The notes beneath the pieces were generated by a model. It was not told where the DNA came from, searched no databases, and worked only from the letters and a program-made list of their open reading frames with translations. From NCBI RefSeq assembly GCF_030268205.1, contig NZ_BSQF01000001.1:230649-294648 (forward strand): a stretch of DNA of 64,000 bases, in the 5' to 3' direction. This DNA comes from Allomuricauda sp. NBRC 101325 (lineage in GTDB: Bacteria > Bacteroidota > Bacteroidia > Flavobacteriales > Flavobacteriaceae). Position numbers and translations under genes: made by a program. Positions 63,361 to 64,000 of this stretch are shown one piece after another (the first letter of the stretch is position 1; each line of letters starts with the position of its first letter).

Positions 63361-64000
63361 AATTGACTTTTTGGATCATTAACCGAATACCCCCTTTGGC
63401 TTTTAATGTGATATTCGGTTCTATCTCCGGCTGAAACCCAGCGGGAACATCGAAATCAAAATTCTTGACCAATTCCAACAATACCACCTGCATGGTCATC
63501 ATGGCAAAGCCACTTCCAATACAATATCTGGGGCCACCACCAAATGGAAAAAACACAAATGATGGCCTATTTTTATCCGCCTCTATAGTAAAACGTTCAG
63601 GATCAAATTTTTCAGGGTGCCCCCAATAATCGGGATGGTGGTGCATCCCATAGATGTTGATGAGAAAATTTGCAGAAGGGCCGATTCGGATGTCATTCAA
63701 TTCAACTTCCTTTTTTGGTTTTCGCATCACAGCACTAATTGCGGGATAATGCCGTAACCCTTCCTTGATCACTTGATTGGTATATGTGAATTGCTGAAGC
63801 GTATCCGCAGTAAATGGTCGGGGGTCTTGTGTTTTATTCAATTCAACCCTTATTTTTTGACTTATGGATGGGTTCAATGCCAATTCATACAAAATCCAAC
63901 CCAAGGTTTGGGAAGTAGTATCGTGACCAGCCATAAAAATAGTGGTAACCTCGTCGCGCAATTGCCTGTCCGACATTCCTTCCCCTGATTCCGCATTTTT
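63344..64000 (-). CDS. Cytochrome P450, 5' part outside window
   Basis: The 219 visible residues are the C-terminal half of a P450; the frame is still open at 64000 (upstream residues KNAESGEG precede the internal Met at 63976). Visible: I-helix oxygen-activation motif AGHDTT, K-helix ExxR as EGLR, PERF further on, and the heme loop FGGGPRYCIG with the axial cysteine. All essential elements are present. Substrate unknown; heme monooxygenases of this CYP102/CYP4-like form often act on fatty acids. Confidence 0.93.
   Translation of the reverse strand, partial: KNAESGEGMSDRQLRDEVTTIFMAGHDTTSQTLGWILYELALNPSISQKIRVELNKTQDPRPFTADTLQQFTYTNQVIKEGLRHYPAISAVMRKPKKEVELNDIRIGPSANFLINIYGMHHHPDYWGHPEKFDPERFTIEADKNRPSFVFFPFGGGPRYCIGSGFAMMTMQVVLLELVKNFDFDVPAGFQPEIEPNITLKAKGGIRLMIQKVNFKDAF

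Noticed and set aside
1-64000. CRISPR array or classical insertion sequence
   Set aside because: No regularly spaced direct repeats and no transposase or terminal inverted repeats with target duplication were seen.

Overview
The window looks like a chromosomal segment of a marine-type Flavobacteriaceae (Bacteroidota). Its gene content and protein style resemble Muricauda/Flagellimonas/Allomuricauda, but the genus is an inference. Evidence: Bacteroidota-type promoters (-33 TTG, about 20 bp spacer, -7 TAnnTTTG); few Shine-Dalgarno sites; Bacteroidota-only families (DUF6089, DUF6090, DUF5686, 2TM protein); a MetX-ThrA triple fusion and a FolK-dNK fusion; a Na+/H+ membrane pyrophosphatase; and the conserved order CBS-nadK-DUF6089-uppS-bamA-ompH-ompH. 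No prophage, CRISPR array, rRNA operon or classical insertion sequence was seen.

Layout. 1-5.2 kb: methionine/threonine operon on the minus strand. A SAM-I riboswitch leads metX-thrA, and a trans-sulfuration gene runs off the left edge. A small GIY-YIG nuclease gene with three pairs of REP-like hairpins sits between those two genes. 5.2-9.5 kb: S15 peptidase/acylase lipoprotein, metK behind a SAM-II-type riboswitch, and a deoxynucleoside kinase. 9.6-17.5 kb: serine hydrolase, TonB, membrane and soluble pyrophosphatases, DUF5686 receptor-like protein. 17.6-22.7 kb: pdhB, etfBA, DUF151 nuclease, CNT nucleoside transporter. 22.7-29.5 kb: thyA, repeats, small genes, folA, murI. 29.6-36.8 kb: outer-membrane biogenesis operon. 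36.9-44.5 kb: pdxJ, hydrolase, SGNH lipoprotein, tig, clpP, clpX. 44.7-50.7 kb: GH3 enzyme, DUF2797, two permeases, DUF6090. 50.7-57.8 kb: AsmA, YhhQ, SppA, folK-dNK, RNA methyltransferase. 58-64 kb: mutS, tRNA-Gly and tRNA-Leu, an RND transporter, and a P450 running off the right edge.

How parts work together. Two different SAM riboswitch classes lie within about 3.7 kb, one over methionine synthesis and one over SAM synthesis. thyA, folA, folK and two dNK domains cover folate/thymidylate metabolism and dNTP salvage. tig-clpP-clpX is a folding and proteolysis set. A perfect palindrome (ATTATGCATGCATAAT core) lies before both etfBA and the SGNH lipoprotein gene, suggesting shared control of lipid use.

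The most unusual feature is the hairpin family built as stem-T-CG-N4-CG-CTC-stem. Its stems differ in sequence between copies but remain paired. Copies are arranged as inverted pairs around the GIY-YIG gene and also lie singly at about 11.7, 22.9 and 58.0 kb. This resembles REPIN/RAYT systems, with a GIY-YIG protein in place of the tyrosine transposase.
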